A stretch of DNA of 64,000 nt from JAGTRP01 sp035255045 (GTDB taxonomy: Bacteria > Pseudomonadota > Gammaproteobacteria > Burkholderiales > Rhodocyclaceae). Numbering within the stretch: position 1 is the first letter of the stretch; each line of letters begins with the position of its first letter. The stretch lies in contig DATFAA010000034.1 of NCBI GenBank assembly GCA_035255045.1, positions 58,529 to 122,528 of the forward strand, written 5' to 3'. This document shows, one piece after another, positions 24,534 through 32,190 of this stretch. The notes under the pieces were generated by a model, which worked only from the letters and a program-made list of their open reading frames with translations, searched no databases and had not been told where the DNA came from. Both the position numbers and the translations under genes were made by a program.

Positions 24534-25370
24534 ATGCTCACCACCGAAGACCATCGGCGCGACAGCGCCGGCATGACCTACGTCTATCCAGTAATTTCCC
24601 GCCGCGCCCGGGGGGTGTCGGTCGGCGTGAACCTCAATGTGAACAACGCCTGCAATTGGGCCTGCGCCTATTGCCAGGTAGAGGGGCTGACCAAGGGCGG
24701 GCCGCCGCCCATCGACCTGGGCCGCTTGGCGGACGAACTCGGCCGCTTCTTGGACGATGCCATCCACGGCGATTTCATGGCCAGGGCGGTGCCGCCGGAG
24801 TCCCGGCGCCTCATGGATGTCGCGTTTTCGGGCAATGGCGAGCCCACCAGTGCGCCGGAGTTTCCCGATGCGGTCCGCATCGTGCGGGATGCCCTGGCGG
24901 CCCGGGGCTTGTTGCCGGAAGTGAAGATCCGCCTCATCACCAACGGCAGCCTGATGCACCGCCAGGCGGTGCAGGAGGGTGTGCGGGCGATCGGCGCGGC
25001 CGGCGGCGAGGTCTGGTTCAAGGTGGACCGGGTCGGCGAGGAAGCCACCCGCGCGGTCAACGGCGTTCCCGTGGCGCCGGCTACGGCGCAGCGCAATCTT
25101 GAAATCTGCGCGGGCCTTGCCCCCACCTGGGTGCAGACCTGCTGGCTCGCCATGGACGGCGAAGCTCCATCCCAGGCCGATCGGGATGCCTATTGCGACT
25201 TCCTGAAGCCGTTGGGTGCCCGCCTGGCCGGCATCCACCTCTACGGTCTGGCGCGGCCATCCCTGCAGCCCGGCGCCGAGCGGCTCGGCCGGCTCGATGC
25301 CGGAGTGCTGGAAGCCTTCGCCGCCGAGATAGAGGATAAGACAGGCATCAGGGTGCTGGTCAGCCCCTGA
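24534..25370 (+). CDS. Radical SAM protein (COG0731/wyosine-synthase-like)
   Basis: A 278-residue radical SAM protein with the CNWACAYC motif (C-x3-C-x2-C) binding the [4Fe-4S] cluster that splits SAM, followed by FSGNGEPTSAPEF, the glycine-rich GGE-equivalent, and IRLITNGSLM. The overall pattern is like the COG0731 group related to tRNA wyosine synthase, whose bacterial members are mostly uncharacterised. The ATG at 24534 was chosen because no upstream in-frame start lies outside the divergent queD. A TATACAAT element ends only about seven bases before it, implying a very short or absent leader. A role in modified-base metabolism beside queD is speculative. Confidence 0.82.
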   Translation: MLTTEDHRRDSAGMTYVYPVISRRARGVSVGVNLNVNNACNWACAYCQVEGLTKGGPPPIDLGRLADELGRFLDDAIHGDFMARAVPPESRRLMDVAFSGNGEPTSAPEFPDAVRIVRDALAARGLLPEVKIRLITNGSLMHRQAVQEGVRAIGAAGGEVWFKVDRVGEEATRAVNGVPVAPATAQRNLEICAGLAPTWVQTCWLAMDGEAPSQADRDAYCDFLKPLGARLAGIHLYGLARPSLQPGAERLGRLDAGVLEAFAAEIEDKTGIRVLVSP

Positions 25371-25515
25371 TGCCTGGGGAGTCCATGGCCGAAGCTTGGC
25401 TCAACCCACTTCCGCCGGCCCCGGGCGCTTGCCGCATCGATTGAGCGGCCGCTCTCCCCGGGCTGCCCATGGGCCTCCCGCTGTTCGTGCCCAACGACCC
25501 CGTGGGGCTTGCCCG

Positions 25516-25824
25516 TCAGGCGGCCTTCTTGGCCTTGGAGCGGGCGGACTTCTTCAGGGTCTTGTAAAGCTCGGGTTCCTGGCTCTTCAGGTAGTCGATG
25601 ACTTCCTGGTCTTCCCGCTTGATGTTCTTGATGTCGATCTGCTCGACGTGAACCAGGCGCAGCAGCTCACGTACCGGCTTCGGCATGTTGCGGCCGCTCT
25701 CGTAGCGGGAACCGCCACTCTGGGTGACGCCGATGGTGGACCAGAATTGTTGCTGGTTCAGACCCAGCTTGCGACGAATTTCACGCGGGTCGATCTTCTC
25801 GATAGTCTTCATGGTGCTCATCAT
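25516..25824 (-). CDS. Helix-turn-helix DNA-binding protein
   Basis: A 102-residue protein with an XRE-like helix-turn-helix (about residues 12-55): IRRKLGLNQQQFWSTIGVTQ followed by SGGSRYESGR, in which the recognition helix has Q-S-G-G-S-R-Y. A charged helical segment follows and the tail is Lys/Ala-rich (KKSARSKAKKAA). The ATG at 25824 has GGAG five bases upstream; alternatives are the next codon and Met5. It is transcribed away from the CBS-domain gene. A strong promoter and a perfect 7-bp dyad lie in its leader, suggesting autoregulation. I do not recognise a named family member. Confidence 0.85.
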   Translation of the reverse strand: MMSTMKTIEKIDPREIRRKLGLNQQQFWSTIGVTQSGGSRYESGRNMPKPVRELLRLVHVEQIDIKNIKREDQEVIDYLKSQEPELYKTLKKSARSKAKKAA

Positions 25825-25873
25825 TCAATCTCCATACGCGAGCGGTTTGTGAATACCCACGCATCCTATGGGC

Positions 25874-25891
25874 GTATGACTTAGGTCATAC
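25874..25891. promoter_or_regulatory. Candidate operator (7-4-7 dyad) in the HTH gene leader
   Basis: The sequence GTATGAC-TTAG-GTCATAC is a perfect 7-bp inverted repeat with a 4-base spacer. It lies about 50 bases upstream of the HTH gene start and just downstream of its predicted -10 element, covering the expected transcription start. This is the ideal place for a repressor site, most simply for the HTH protein itself. Confidence 0.6.
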
Positions 25892-25898
25892 AACGAAT

Positions 25899-25926
25899 TG
25901 TATAGTTCAATCGGCAATATTTGCAA
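25899..25926 (-). promoter_or_regulatory. Sigma-70-type promoter of the HTH gene
   Basis: On the minus strand a TTGCAA (-35, 25926-25921) and a TATACA (-10, 25904-25899) are separated by 16 bases, in an AT-rich island that contrasts with the GC-rich surroundings. The dyad at 25874-25891 follows directly. The whole non-coding stretch 25825-26133 (309 bases) holds this promoter/operator and the leader of the CBS gene; a TAATAT at 26096-26101 may be the -10 of the latter, but no convincing -35 is seen. I see nothing else in it. Confidence 0.6.
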
Positions 25927-26133
25927 GTGGCATTGAAAAATATGCTTGGAATTTCCTGCGCCGCCCGGGTGCTTCTAAGTCGCTGTATATGCGTCGAAAT
26001 GTGCTTTGATGCGGCCATTCGGAATGACCCGGCCGGCTATGCGCGACGAATTTTGCGGCGCTAGCCGGTGTCTTTTCCAAAGCCACGGGATGCTCTAATA
26101 TCGGTTTCGAACGTCGGAAACGGGAGAGATTGA

Positions 26134-26583
26134 ATGCAGGTGAGGGAGATTGTTCGTATCAAGGGCGAGGCGCTGTTTACCTCCTCGCCGCAGCAGTCGC
26201 TGGCCGATGCGGTGGACACCATGGCGGAGCACGATGTCGGTTCCCTGGTGGTCATGGGGTCCGGCAAGATGGTTGGCATGCTGACCTTCCGCGAAGTCCT
26301 GAAGGCGGTGAAGAAGCACGGCGGCAATCTCGGCTCGCTCACCGTCGGCGACGTCATGGTGGCCGACCCGGTTACCGCCTATCCCGACATGGAGGCCAAC
26401 GAGCTGCGCCGCCTCATGATCGACAAGCACTCCCGCTACCTGCCGGTGATGGACGGCACCACCCTGATGGGCGTGATTTCCTTCCTCGATGTGGCCAAGG
26501 CGGTTCTCGAAGAGCAGAGCTTCGAGAACAAGATGCTGAAGAGCTACATCAAGAACTGGCCCGACGAATCGGAAAAGGCCTGA
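26134..26583 (+). CDS. CBS-domain pair protein
   Basis: A 149-residue protein consisting almost entirely of two CBS motifs (about residues 8-62 and 72-128), with SLADAVDTMAEHDVGSLVVM and the V-M-V-A-D-P-V-T segment followed by RYLPVMDGTTLMGVISFLDV. CBS pairs bind adenine nucleotides or NAD and modulate partner proteins. No enzymatic domain is attached, so its target is unknown. ATG 26134 follows a GGGAGAG ribosome site. It is flanked by a divergent HTH gene and a tiny convergent gene. Confidence 0.9.
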   Translation: MQVREIVRIKGEALFTSSPQQSLADAVDTMAEHDVGSLVVMGSGKMVGMLTFREVLKAVKKHGGNLGSLTVGDVMVADPVTAYPDMEANELRRLMIDKHSRYLPVMDGTTLMGVISFLDVAKAVLEEQSFENKMLKSYIKNWPDESEKA

Positions 26584-26590
26584 GGGCCTT

Positions 26591-26749
26591 TCAGCGGCTG
26601 TCCCAGCCGTAGCGCTTGGTGCGCTGCCAGCGCTGGTCGGCCTGCAGACGCGGATCGGCCTTGCCGGTGGCGGGCCCCTGGGATGGGCCGGGGCGGTTCC
26701 GAGGCGGGGCCGGCGAGGGCGGGACGGGCTTCTTGCGGGTTTTCGGCAT
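26591..26749 (-). CDS. Small basic hypothetical protein (52 residues)
   Basis: A short gene encoding a 52-residue, strongly basic, Pro-rich protein: MPKTRKKPVPPSPAPPRNRP at the start, ending WQRTKRYGWDSR. The ATG at 26749 has AGGAG seven bases upstream, a good ribosome site. The longer frame through it begins inside antisense aroC and is not credible. It converges on the CBS gene and is divergent from aroC, filling an otherwise empty 203-base gap. Function unknown; the ribosome site and the position outside other genes are the main support. Confidence 0.55.
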   Translation of the reverse strand: MPKTRKKPVPPSPAPPRNRPGPSQGPATGKADPRLQADQRWQRTKRYGWDSR

Positions 26750-26786
26750 GATAAACTCCTGAGCCCATTCTAGACCCTGTGCAGCC

Positions 26787-27887
26787 ATGTCCGGCAATAC
26801 CTTCGGTACCCTTTTTTCCGTTACTTCCTTCGGCGAATCCCACGGCCCCGCCATCGGCTGCGTGGTGGATGGCTGTCCTCCGGGGCTGGAGATTTCCGAG
26901 GCCGACATCCAGGCCGACCTGGACCGGCGCAAGCCCGGTACTTCCCGGCACGTGACCCAGCGCCGGGAGCCGGACACGGTGGAGATCCTCTCCGGGGTAT
27001 TCGAAGGCCGCACCACCGGCACCCCCATCGCCCTCCTGATCCGCAACCAGGACCAGCGCAGCAAGGACTACGGCAACATCGCCGACACCTTCCGGCCGGG
27101 GCACGCCGACTACACCTACACCCAGAAATACGGCTTCCGGGACTACCGGGGTGGCGGCCGCTCCTCGGCCCGGGAAACCGCCGTCCGGGTGGCGGCCGGG
27201 GCCATCGCCCGCAAGTGGCTGCAGGAGCGCTACGGCGTCACGGTGCGCGGCTGGATGAGCGCCCTGGGGCCCATCGACATTCCCTTCGTCGCCGCCGCCG
27301 ACATCGACGGCAATGCCTTCTTCGCCCCCAACGCCGGCATCGTGCCGCAGCTGGAGGCCTACATGGACGAGCTGCGCAAGTCCCTGGATTCGGTCGGCGC
27401 ACGCATCACGGTGACCGCCGACGGCGTGCCGCCGGGCTGGGGCGAGCCCGTCTTCGACCGCCTCGATGCTGAGATTGCCTATGCCATGATGGGCATCAAT
27501 GCCGTCAAGGGGGTCGAGATCGGCGCCGGCTTCGCTTCCGTGGCCCAGAAGGGCAGCGAGCACGGCGACGAGATGACGCCCCTGGGCTTCGCCAGCAACC
27601 ACGCCGGCGGCATCCTGGGCGGCATATCCACCGGCCAGCAGGTCGTGGTCAATCTGGCCATCAAGCCGACTTCCTCCATCGCCCAGCCCCGCCGTTCCAT
27701 CGACCGCCAGGGCAATGCCATCGAGGTGGCGACCCAGGGGCGCCATGATCCCTGTGTCGGCATCCGGGCCACCCCCATCGCCGAGGCCATGCTGGCCCTG
27801 GTCCTCATGGACCACGCGCTGCGCCACCGCGCCCAGTGCGGCGACGTGGTCTGTTCGACTCCCAGGATTCCGGGCGCGGCGGCATAG
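26787..27887 (+). CDS. aroC: Chorismate synthase
   Basis: A 366-residue enzyme that converts 5-enolpyruvylshikimate-3-phosphate to chorismate with reduced FMN, the last shikimate step. Signatures visible are FGESHGPAIGCVVDGCPPG (residues 15-33), the RPGHADYTYTQKYGFRDYRG stretch, GGGRSSARETAVRVAAGAIA, and GGILGGISTGQ near the end. The length fits the family (about 360). It precedes an MFS carrier by 35 bases. Confidence 0.97.
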   Translation: MSGNTFGTLFSVTSFGESHGPAIGCVVDGCPPGLEISEADIQADLDRRKPGTSRHVTQRREPDTVEILSGVFEGRTTGTPIALLIRNQDQRSKDYGNIADTFRPGHADYTYTQKYGFRDYRGGGRSSARETAVRVAAGAIARKWLQERYGVTVRGWMSALGPIDIPFVAAADIDGNAFFAPNAGIVPQLEAYMDELRKSLDSVGARITVTADGVPPGWGEPVFDRLDAEIAYAMMGINAVKGVEIGAGFASVAQKGSEHGDEMTPLGFASNHAGGILGGISTGQQVVVNLAIKPTSSIAQPRRSIDRQGNAIEVATQGRHDPCVGIRATPIAEAMLALVLMDHALRHRAQCGDVVCSTPRIPGAAA

Positions 27888-27902
27888 GCCGGCCCCATGG
27901 AC

Positions 27903-27926
27903 GCATCCGGTAGAATTGCCGGATGC
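27903..27926 (+). promoter_or_regulatory. Hairpin covering the MFS gene start, with a TAGAAT element in its loop
   Basis: GCATCCGG (27903-27910) and CCGGATGC (27919-27926) form a perfect 8-bp stem with the loop TAGAATTG. The ATG of the MFS gene (27923) lies inside the 3' arm. The loop TAGAAT also resembles a -10 element seven bases before the ATG. Either reading, start-codon masking or a leaderless transcript, is possible. No ribosome site is evident. Confidence 0.4.
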
Positions 27927-29086
27927 ATCCTCTGCCCTACTGGCGCCTCTCGGGCTATTACTTCTTCTACTTCGCCTTCGTCGGCGCCTTCTCGCCCTAT
28001 TTCGGGCTCTATCTCCAATCCCTGAACTTCTCCGCCTGGGACATCGGCCTGCTGATGTCCCAGATGCAGCTCATGCGCCTGGTAGGCCCCAACGTCTGGG
28101 GCTGGCTGGCGGACCGCGGGCATCGGCGCATTCCCATCGTCCGCCTGGCCGGGGCGGTGAGCCTCCTGGGCTTCACCACTTTCTTCTGGCTGCAGGGCCT
28201 CGCCGGCATGATGGTGGCCATGACCGTCATGGCCTTCTTCTGGAGTGCCGCCCTGCCGCTCATGGAGACCCTCACCTTCGACCATCTGCGGGACGAGAAG
28301 GGGCGCTACAGCCGCATCCGGCTGTGGGGGTCCATCGGCTTCATCCTGGCGGTCATGGGTACCGGCCGGCTCCTGGACTGGGCGCCCCTGTCCAGCGTGC
28401 TGTGGGTCTGCTGGGGTGTATTGGCCGGCATCCTGGCGGTCGCCCTCACCGTGCCGGAGGTGGCGGCCCTCAAGCCCCACGAGGACACCCCGGGCATCGG
28501 CCATATCCTGCGCCAGCCCCGGGTGCGGGCCCTGCTGGCGGCCTGCTTCGCCATGTCGGCGGCCCACGGCGCCCTCTACGTCTTCTACTCCATCCATCTC
28601 GCCGACCACGGCTACAACAAGACCGGCGTCGGCCTCCTGTGGTCCCTGGGGGTGGTGGCGGAAATCTTCGTCTTCCTGTTCATGGCCCGCCTGTCCAGCC
28701 GCTACTCCCTGCGCGCCATCCTCCTGGCCAGTTTCGGGGCGGCGGTGGTGCGCTTCCTGCTGATCGGCTGGGGGGTGGAATCGATATTGCTCACTGTCCT
28801 TGCCCAGCTCATGCACGGCCTGACCTTCGGCTCCTACCATGCGGCCGCCATCGCCGCGGTGAACCAGTGGTTTCCGGGACGGGTCCAAGGGCGGGGCCAG
28901 GCCATGTACTCGAGCCTCAGCTTCGGGGCGGGCGGCCTGCTGGGCGGATTGGTGAGCGGGTGGACCTGGGACCGGATCGGCGCGGCATGGACCTACACTT
29001 TGAGTTCGGCCTTCGCCCTGGCAGGGCTGCTGCTGATCCTGGTCTGGGTGCGGAATGAACAAGGCGTCGATGCCGGTAAGGAGTGA
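27923..29086 (+). CDS. MFS transporter, nucleoside/phenylpropionate-symporter-like group
   Basis: A 387-residue polytopic protein with about twelve membrane segments. Characteristic points are the N-terminal SGYYFFYFAFVGAFSPYFGLYL, the loop motif GWLADRGHRRIP (MFS motif A), and the RIRLWGSIGFILAVMG stretch. It belongs to the HcaT/NupG-like MFS_1_like group, whose members move aromatic acids, nucleosides or unknown solutes. The start at 27923 gives the expected short cytoplasmic N-terminus. Only three bases separate it from the following protease lipoprotein gene. Substrate unknown. Confidence 0.88.
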   Translation: MHPLPYWRLSGYYFFYFAFVGAFSPYFGLYLQSLNFSAWDIGLLMSQMQLMRLVGPNVWGWLADRGHRRIPIVRLAGAVSLLGFTTFFWLQGLAGMMVAMTVMAFFWSAALPLMETLTFDHLRDEKGRYSRIRLWGSIGFILAVMGTGRLLDWAPLSSVLWVCWGVLAGILAVALTVPEVAALKPHEDTPGIGHILRQPRVRALLAACFAMSAAHGALYVFYSIHLADHGYNKTGVGLLWSLGVVAEIFVFLFMARLSSRYSLRAILLASFGAAVVRFLLIGWGVESILLTVLAQLMHGLTFGSYHAAAIAAVNQWFPGRVQGRGQAMYSSLSFGAGGLLGGLVSGWTWDRIGAAWTYTLSSAFALAGLLLILVWVRNEQGVDAGKE

Positions 29087-29089
29087 AAA

Positions 29090-29929
29090 ATGAAGCCTGC
29101 CATGCAAGATTTTCATATTCTGCGGCGCTGGGGATATGGCCTGGTGCTGGCCCTTTTCCTCTCGGGCTGCGCCACCGAGCGCTCCACCCAGCCCGGCACG
29201 GTCGGGATCGAGCGCAAGCAGACCCTGTGGGTGTCGGCTGACGAGGTGAACCAGGCCTCCCTCCAGGCCTATCGGGAGGTCCTCCAGAAGGCCGGTCAGG
29301 GCCAGGAACTGGACCGCAATCCCCGGGAAGTGGCGCGGGTCAAGGCCATCGCCCAGCGCCTCATCCCCGCCACCGCCGCCTTCCGGCCCGACGCCCCGGG
29401 CTGGAAGTGGGAGGTCCATGTCATCAATTCCGACGAGATGAACGCCTGGTGCATGCCGGGGGGCAAGATCGCCGTCTATTCCGGCCTCATCGAAAAGCTC
29501 AACCTCACCGACGATGAGCTGGCGGCGGTGATGGGCCACGAAATCGCCCACGCCCTGCGGGAGCACGGCCGCGAGCGCGCCTCCCAGGCCATGGCCACCG
29601 GCCTCGGCCTGTCGGTGCTGGGCGCCGCCGTCGGCGCCAGCCAGGGGCAGCTCGATCTGGCCAAGCTGATGACGGACCTCACCATCAGCCTGCCCAACAG
29701 CCGCGGCTTCGAGACCGAGGCCGACCGCATTGGTGTCGAACTGGCGGCCCGGGCCGGCTACGATCCCCGGGCGGCGCTTAGCCTGTGGCAGAAGATGACC
29801 AAGGCCGATAGCGGCGGCGCGCCGCCCCAGTGGCTGTCCACCCACCCCTCCCACGAGAACCGCCAAAAGGACCTCAAGGACTACTCCGAGCGGGTCATGC
29901 CCCTGTACGAGGCTGCGCATAAGCACTAA
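29090..29929 (+). CDS. M48-family metallopeptidase, lipoprotein (LoiP-like)
   Basis: A 279-residue zinc peptidase anchored in the envelope. A basic, hydrophobic N-terminus ends in the lipobox LSGC (Cys27). The catalytic motif HEIAH (150-154) follows the typical WCMPGGKIAVYSGL, and the third zinc ligand region is GFETEADRIGVELAARAGYDP. This is the LoiP/YcaL type of single-domain M48 protease, which cleaves misfolded envelope proteins. ATG 29090 follows TAAGGAGTG, overlapping the end of the MFS gene's spacer. Coupling to the MFS gene is by proximity only. Confidence 0.92.
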   Translation: MKPAMQDFHILRRWGYGLVLALFLSGCATERSTQPGTVGIERKQTLWVSADEVNQASLQAYREVLQKAGQGQELDRNPREVARVKAIAQRLIPATAAFRPDAPGWKWEVHVINSDEMNAWCMPGGKIAVYSGLIEKLNLTDDELAAVMGHEIAHALREHGRERASQAMATGLGLSVLGAAVGASQGQLDLAKLMTDLTISLPNSRGFETEADRIGVELAARAGYDPRAALSLWQKMTKADSGGAPPQWLSTHPSHENRQKDLKDYSERVMPLYEAAHKH

Positions 29930-29980
29930 AGATGCCGTCCCTGTGCCATAATTCAAAGCTTTACGGCCTTTGTTCGGATC

Positions 29981-31387
29981 ATGCCGAAGACTCTTTACGA
30001 CAAGCTTTGGGAGAGCCACGTTGTCCATCAGGAGGATGACGGCACCGCGCTCATCTATATCGACCGTCACCTCATCCACGAAGTGACCAGCCCCCAGGCC
30101 TTCGAAGGCCTGAAACTGGCCGGCCGCAAGCCCTGGCGCATTTCCAGCATCGTCGCCACCGCCGACCACAATACGCCCACCGACCATTGGGACGAGGGCA
30201 TCAAGGACCCCATCTCCCGCCTCCAGGTGGAAACCCTGGACGCCAACATCCGCGAGGTCGGCGCCCTGGCCTACTTCCCCTTCAAGGATGCGCGCCAAGG
30301 CATCGTCCACGTGGTGGGCCCCGAGAACGGCGCCACCCTGCCGGGGATGACCGTCGTCTGCGGCGATTCCCACACCTCCACCCACGGCGCCTTCGCCTGC
30401 ATGGCCCATGGCATCGGCACCTCCGAGGTGGAGCACGTGCTGGCCACCCAGTGCCTGGTGCAGAAGAAGTCCAAGACCATGCTGGTCAGCGTAGACGGCC
30501 GCCTGGGCAAGGGCGTCACCGCCAAGGACATCGCCCTGGCCGTCATCGCCACCATCGGCACTGCCGGCGGCACCGGCTACGCCATCGAGTTCGGCGGCAC
30601 CGCCATCCGCGGCCTCTCCATGGAGGGCCGCATGACCCTCTGCAACATGGCCATCGAGGGCGGCGCCCGGATGGGCTTCGTGGCGGTGGACGACATCACC
30701 ATCGACTACCTGCGTGGCCGCTCCTTCTCCCCCAAGGGCGAGAACTGGGACAGGGCCGTGGCCTACTGGCGCACCCTCAAGTCGGACGAGGGCGCGAGGT
30801 TCGACCGAGTCGTCAGCCTCAAGGCCGAGGACATCCAGCCCCAGGTCACCTGGGGTACCTCGCCGGAGATGGTGGTGGCGGTCGGCGCCGTCGTTCCCGA
30901 TCCCGCCAAGCAGGCCGATCCGGTCAAGCGGGAAGGCATGGAGCGGGCCCTCCAGTACATGGGCCTCAATCCCAATACCCCGATCAAGGACATCCAGGTC
31001 GACAAGATCTTCATCGGCTCCTGCACCAATTCCCGCATCGAAGACCTGCGGGAGGCGGCTTCCGTTGCCAAGGGCCGCCACGTCGCGGCCAACGTCAAGC
31101 TCGCCCTGGTGGTGCCCGGCTCCGGCCTGGTCAAGCGCCAGGCCGAGGAAGAGGGGCTGGACAAGATTTTCGTCGCCGCCGGCTTCGAGTGGCGGGAACC
31201 CGGCTGCTCCATGTGCCTGGCCATGAACGCCGACCGCCTGGAGCCGGGGGAGCGCTGCGCTTCCACCTCCAACCGCAATTTCGAGGGCCGCCAGGGCCCC
31301 GGCGGCAGGACCCATCTCGTCAGCCCGGCCATGGCCGCCGCAGCGGCCATCGCGGGCCACTTCGCCGACGTCCGTGAACTAATCTGA
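29981..31387 (+). CDS. leuC: 3-isopropylmalate dehydratase large subunit
   Basis: A 468-residue aconitase-family subunit that isomerises 2- to 3-isopropylmalate in leucine biosynthesis, with LeuD. Iron-sulfur ligands are visible in IGSCTNSRIEDLR and EPGCSMCLAMN. VCGDSHTSTHGAFACMAHG and NRNFEGRQGPGGRTHLVSPA are diagnostic. The length is normal. A 51-base gap precedes it; CATAAT at 29945-29950 might be a -10 element. An entericidin gene is inserted before leuD. Confidence 0.97.
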   Translation: MPKTLYDKLWESHVVHQEDDGTALIYIDRHLIHEVTSPQAFEGLKLAGRKPWRISSIVATADHNTPTDHWDEGIKDPISRLQVETLDANIREVGALAYFPFKDARQGIVHVVGPENGATLPGMTVVCGDSHTSTHGAFACMAHGIGTSEVEHVLATQCLVQKKSKTMLVSVDGRLGKGVTAKDIALAVIATIGTAGGTGYAIEFGGTAIRGLSMEGRMTLCNMAIEGGARMGFVAVDDITIDYLRGRSFSPKGENWDRAVAYWRTLKSDEGARFDRVVSLKAEDIQPQVTWGTSPEMVVAVGAVVPDPAKQADPVKREGMERALQYMGLNPNTPIKDIQVDKIFIGSCTNSRIEDLREAASVAKGRHVAANVKLALVVPGSGLVKRQAEEEGLDKIFVAAGFEWREPGCSMCLAMNADRLEPGERCASTSNRNFEGRQGPGGRTHLVSPAMAAAAAIAGHFADVRELI

Positions 31388-31403
31388 GCCCGGGAGGAAA
31401 TCC

Positions 31404-31532
31404 ATGAAGAAAATCGCTTGCGTGCTTTTCGCCATCGCTTCCGTCATCTCCCTGTCTGCCTGCAATACCGTGCAGGGCATCGGCAAGGACATCGAGAAGG
31501 GTGGCGAAGCCATCCAGAAAGCAGGTAGGTAA
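31404..31532 (+). CDS. Entericidin A/B-family small lipoprotein
   Basis: A 42-residue lipoprotein gene lying between leuC and leuD. It starts ATG 31404 with GGGAGGAAA directly upstream. The N-terminus MKKIACVLFAIASVISLSAC is a lipoprotein signal with Cys20 in LSAC. The mature part NTVQGIGKDIEKGGEAIQKA matches the entericidin pattern N-T-x-x-G-x-G-x-D-I-x-x-G-G-x-A-I. Entericidins are small antidote/toxin-type envelope lipoproteins in E. coli; function here is unproven. The stop is six bases before leuD, so it is co-transcribed with the leucine genes. Confidence 0.9.
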   Translation: MKKIACVLFAIASVISLSACNTVQGIGKDIEKGGEAIQKAGR

Positions 31533-31538
31533 GGGCCA

Positions 31539-32177
31539 ATGGAAAAGTTTGTACGTTTGGACGGGCTGGTGGCCCCCCTCGACCGCAACAACGTCGATAC
31601 CGATGCCATCATCCCCAAGCAGTTCCTGAAGTCGATCAAGCGCTCGGGCTTCGGCCCCAATGCCTTCGACGAGTGGCGCTACATGGACGTCGGCCAGCCG
31701 GGGCAGGATTGCTCCCAGCGGCCGAAGAATCCCAATTTCGTCCTCAACCAGCCCCGCTACCAGGGCGCCCAGATCCTGCTCACCCGCCAGAACTTCGGTT
31801 GCGGCTCCTCCCGGGAGCACGCGCCCTGGGCCCTGCTCGACTATGGCTTCCGGGCCATCATCGCCGAGTCCTTCGCCGACATCTTCTTCAACAACTGCTT
31901 CAAGAACGGCATCCTGCCCATCGTCCTGCCGGCGGCCGAGGTGGACGCCCTGTTCAAGCAGGTGGAAGCCACCCCGGGCTACAAACTGGTGGTGGACCTG
32001 GCGGCCCAGGCGGTGATCCGGCCCGACGGCTACGGCATCCCCTTCCAGGTGGACGCCTTCCGCAAGGAATGCCTCCTGAACGGCTGGGACGACATCGGCC
32101 TGACCCTGCGCCATGCCGACAAGATCAAGGAATTCGAAGAGAAGCGCCGCATCGAGCAACCGTGGCTCTTCGCATAA
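31539..32177 (+). CDS. leuD: 3-isopropylmalate dehydratase small subunit
   Basis: A 212-residue swivel subunit of isopropylmalate isomerase. The family motifs NNVDTDAIIPKQFLK, RQNFGCGSSREHAPWAL and GFRAIIAESFADIFFNNCFKNG (given in part) are all present. It forms a heterodimer with LeuC. It is separated from leuC only by the entericidin gene, and leuB follows 13 bases later. Confidence 0.97.
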   Translation: MEKFVRLDGLVAPLDRNNVDTDAIIPKQFLKSIKRSGFGPNAFDEWRYMDVGQPGQDCSQRPKNPNFVLNQPRYQGAQILLTRQNFGCGSSREHAPWALLDYGFRAIIAESFADIFFNNCFKNGILPIVLPAAEVDALFKQVEATPGYKLVVDLAAQAVIRPDGYGIPFQVDAFRKECLLNGWDDIGLTLRHADKIKEFEEKRRIEQPWLFA

Positions 32178-32190
32178 CAAGGAAGACAAG

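Noticed and set aside
27479..31360. A leftward frame of nearly 1300 codons
   Set aside because: It is antisense to aroC, the MFS carrier, the M48 protease and leuC, all well supported; no motifs are found in it.
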